Assembly (NCBI GenBank): GCA_003661865.1
Contig: QMWY01000087.1
Location: 1-5,817, forward strand
Direction of reading: 5' to 3'
Length of the DNA stretch: 5,817 nucleotides
DNA from: Thermoprotei archaeon
GTDB taxonomy: Archaea; Thermoproteota; Thermoprotei_A; Sulfolobales; Ignisphaeraceae
The translations under genes were made by a program, and so were the position numbers. This document shows, piece after piece, positions 4,898-5,817 of the stretch (positions are counted from its first letter, which is position 1; each line of letters begins with the position of its first letter). A model generated the notes under the pieces. The model searched no databases, was not told the origin of the DNA, and saw only the letters and a program-made list of their open reading frames with translations.

Positions 4898-5113
4898 ATG
4901 CGGGTGGAGGTCGGCAAGGATAACGCGATAAGGCTATCGCCCAAGAAACTGGGTAGGGATTTTAGGCTGACAGCTAGGCATGTGTATGCCGAGACGCTTA
5001 CCCCGTCAGCATCTAATTATGAAGCAGAGAGGTTTGGCAAAAACGCCGAGTTGGAATCCAGAAAATTTGGGAGCGGGGGGCGATTTCCCAGTAATCGATG
5101 CGCAGTACAATGA
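4898..5113 (+). CDS. small orphan gene, apparently frameshifted at a G6 tract
   Basis: As it stands the frame encodes 71 residues from the ATG at 4898 (74 from a GTG at 4889) and ends at TGA 5111-5113. The ATG is preferred because it lies 28 bases from the TATA element. Residues 1-20 (MRVEVGKDNAIRLSPKKLG) look like a short beta hairpin followed by a basic turn; I do not recognise the family. After the G6 tract at 5075-5080 this frame gives only ten unconvincing residues, whereas the +1 frame continues with a protein-like acidic and hydrophobic sequence to 5147. Removing one G would give a single 82-residue protein. The gene may therefore be a recent pseudogene, carry a sequencing error, or use slippage on the G tract. 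Confidence 0.5.
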   Translation: MRVEVGKDNAIRLSPKKLGRDFRLTARHVYAETLTPSASNYEAERFGKNAELESRKFGSGGRFPSNRCAVQ

Positions 5114-5147
5114 GGAAAGGGATTCACTATGCGTGTGGCTGTGCTGA
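5075..5147 (+). other. probable out-of-frame C-terminal part of the preceding gene
   Basis: In the +1 frame, directly after the G6 tract, the sequence reads GDFPVIDAQYNEERDSL then CVWLC and TGA at 5145-5147. The acidic-hydrophobic pattern and codon use look like a genuine protein end. The frame is open back to an ATG at 4980, so a separate 55-residue gene is an alternative, but that reading starts with an unusual Arg-rich stretch (MCMPRRLPRQH) and has no TATA or ribosome binding site of its own that I can see. Confidence 0.45.
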
Positions 5148-5164
5148 CTAAGGACTACATGGCA

Positions 5165-5467
5165 CTATACCACTACCTCCTTCTTATGCCCCTTGAGCGT
5201 CAGGAGGCGATACGCGGCCTCGACCTGATCCCTATACTCCTTGTTTATGTAGTACCAGTCGCTCTCCGAGCCGAGTAGCGCGTACAGCCGCTTGGAGATC
5301 ACGAACTCCCTAGAGTCTGGGCTCATCGGTTTGCCGTCGTAGCACCTTATGATTGCGTGCGCATTCCCGTGGCTGTCGATGTAGCGCAGGAACTGGGGGT
5401 GCCCACCGACCATCCTGCACAGGGTCGCGAACTTTATCGCCTCGAAATCATCAGGCACATGCACCAC
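5165..5467 (-). CDS. orphan soluble protein, paralogue of the 126-residue protein at 1015-1395
   Basis: A 100-residue, probably soluble protein of unknown function. It aligns with the core of the 126-residue protein: CRMVGGHP at 17-24, CY at 42-43 (18 residues after the Pro in both proteins), DW at 70-71 and YRD at 78-80, with only a two-residue gap between the second Cys and the DW pair. It lacks most of the longer paralogue's charged N-terminal helix. Two Cys and conserved Gly-Gly and Pro could mark a binding site, but no known motif is recognisable. GTG at 5467 follows an in-frame stop at 5471-5473; GTG at 5464 is the alternative. The gene converges on the frameshifted small gene and is divergent from the 77-residue gene. 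Confidence 0.72.
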   Translation of the reverse strand: MVHVPDDFEAIKFATLCRMVGGHPQFLRYIDSHGNAHAIIRCYDGKPMSPDSREFVISKRLYALLGSESDWYYINKEYRDQVEAAYRLLTLKGHKKEVVV

Positions 5468-5500
5468 CCATTACCTAAGTCGGCGCCGGCAGATTAAAAC

Positions 5501-5507
5501 TTATATA
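5501..5507. promoter_or_regulatory. central TATA element between the 100- and 77-residue genes
   Basis: TTATATA (TATATAA on the minus strand) lies midway between the two starts, 37 bases from GTG 5467 and 36 from ATG 5540. It predicts short leaders of about ten bases on both sides. The neighbouring ATTAAAAC (5493-5500) is an alternative element for the minus strand that would make the 100-residue gene almost leaderless. Confidence 0.5.
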
Positions 5508-5530
5508 CCCACCGCGTCCAAGATATCTAT

Positions 5531-5536
5531 GGTGAT
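5531..5536 (+). promoter_or_regulatory. ribosome binding site of the 77-residue gene
   Basis: GGTGAT, exactly complementary to the archaeal 16S rRNA end, lies three bases ahead of ATG 5540. An overlapping ATG at 5529 is in another frame. Confidence 0.6.
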
Positions 5537-5539
5537 CAT

Positions 5540-5773
5540 ATGCCCGTTAGGGTATCAATTGAGGGAGAGTTCAAGACCCCAAGAGGCGTTTACAAGACCG
5601 CTGGAACCGTCATAAGCGAGCAGTACAGCCGCATAGCTAGGGATATAGGGATGGACGCCAAACTAAAGGACTGCTGGAAGGACGGCACATTAGATAAGAA
5701 ATGCCTAGCGATGCCAGATCTAAAGAGGGAGTTCGGCGTAAGGGCAAGGCCAATATGGAACCAGCCCATCTAG
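5540..5773 (+). CDS. small basic orphan protein
   Basis: A 77-residue basic protein that I do not recognise. Residues 1-27 look like two or three beta strands (VRVSIEGEFKTP, GVYKTAGTV). A helix-like EQYSRIARDIG follows, then a polar segment with two Cys and two Trp (DCWKDG at 44-49, KKCLAMP at 53-59; second Trp in IWNQPI at the end). It has its own promoter, a clean GGTGAT ribosome binding site and T-rich 3' ends, so expression as an independent unit is likely. The two Cys and late Trp leave open a role as a metal-binding protein or as a modified peptide of the radical SAM enzyme, but nothing in the sequence decides this. Confidence 0.68.
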   Translation: MPVRVSIEGEFKTPRGVYKTAGTVISEQYSRIARDIGMDAKLKDCWKDGTLDKKCLAMPDLKREFGVRARPIWNQPI

Positions 5774-5787
5774 GAAGATAACACCCA

Positions 5788-5813
5788 TTTTTCGTCACAT
5801 ACCACATATTTTT
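5788..5813 (+). terminator. T-rich terminator after the 77-residue gene
   Basis: T5 at 5788-5792 and T5 at 5809-5813 follow the stop codon within 40 bases, with no competing coding sequence on the minus strand in the window. This is the usual form of archaeal transcription end. Confidence 0.6.
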
Positions 5814-5817
5814 ATCA

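Noticed and set aside
5129..5281. Short plus-strand reading beginning MRVAVLTKDYMALYHYL after the frameshifted gene
   Set aside because: The opening looks plausible, but nearly all of it lies opposite the well-supported 100-residue gene, and it has no promoter or ribosome binding site that I can see.
1..5817. CRISPR array, tRNA, rRNA, inverted terminal repeats, integrase or transposase
   Set aside because: I looked for regularly spaced repeats, cloverleaf-like stems and recombinase motifs and saw none; membership of a mobile element therefore remains an inference from gene content.

Overview
The window reads as archaeal, most likely from a thermophilic member of the Thermoproteota (TACK) group or from an element carried by one. 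The evidence is A/T-rich TATA elements 25-30 bases ahead of the first codon, several apparently leaderless GTG, TTG or ATG starts, internal genes preceded by sequences close to GGAGGTGAT (complementary to archaeal 16S rRNA ends), T-rich 3' ends, and heavy use of AGG (Arg) and ATA (Ile) codons. I cannot name a species. No rRNA, tRNA, CRISPR array, integrase or transposase is visible. Coding density is very high, and there is no gene-free stretch longer than about 85 bases.

Layout from left to right: a minus-strand membrane pair (three-helix protein, then a CPBP-type intramembrane protease); a plus-strand 126-residue orphan; a minus-strand pair (84-residue helical protein, then 96-residue Cys-containing protein); a plus-strand operon (109- and 79-residue helical proteins, then a JAMM/MPN-type metallopeptidase-like protein); a minus-strand 65-residue orphan; a plus-strand radical SAM/SPASM enzyme; a minus-strand 160-residue orphan; a plus-strand small gene that appears frameshifted at a G6 tract; a minus-strand 100-residue orphan; and a plus-strand 77-residue orphan followed by T-rich terminators. 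The ten transcription units alternate strands without exception, so each boundary is either a compact divergent promoter (about 50-80 bases) or a tight convergent junction (about 10-50 bases). In two or three divergent regions a single near-symmetrical TATA element lies midway between the two starts.

Two small families are duplicated inside the window. The 84-, 109- and 79-residue proteins share a two-Cys helical pattern, with exactly 17 positions between the second Cys and a conserved Ala. The 126- and 100-residue proteins share CR-hydrophobic-GG-x-P, then CY exactly 18 residues later, then DW and YRD at matching spacing. Only three genes have clearly recognisable enzymatic motifs: the CPBP protease, the JAMM protein and the radical SAM/SPASM enzyme. 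Duplicated orphan families, a peptide-modifying type of enzyme and two protease-type proteins suggest an accessory region (integrated element, defence or peptide-maturation locus). That reading is inference: no gene here proves a common pathway.
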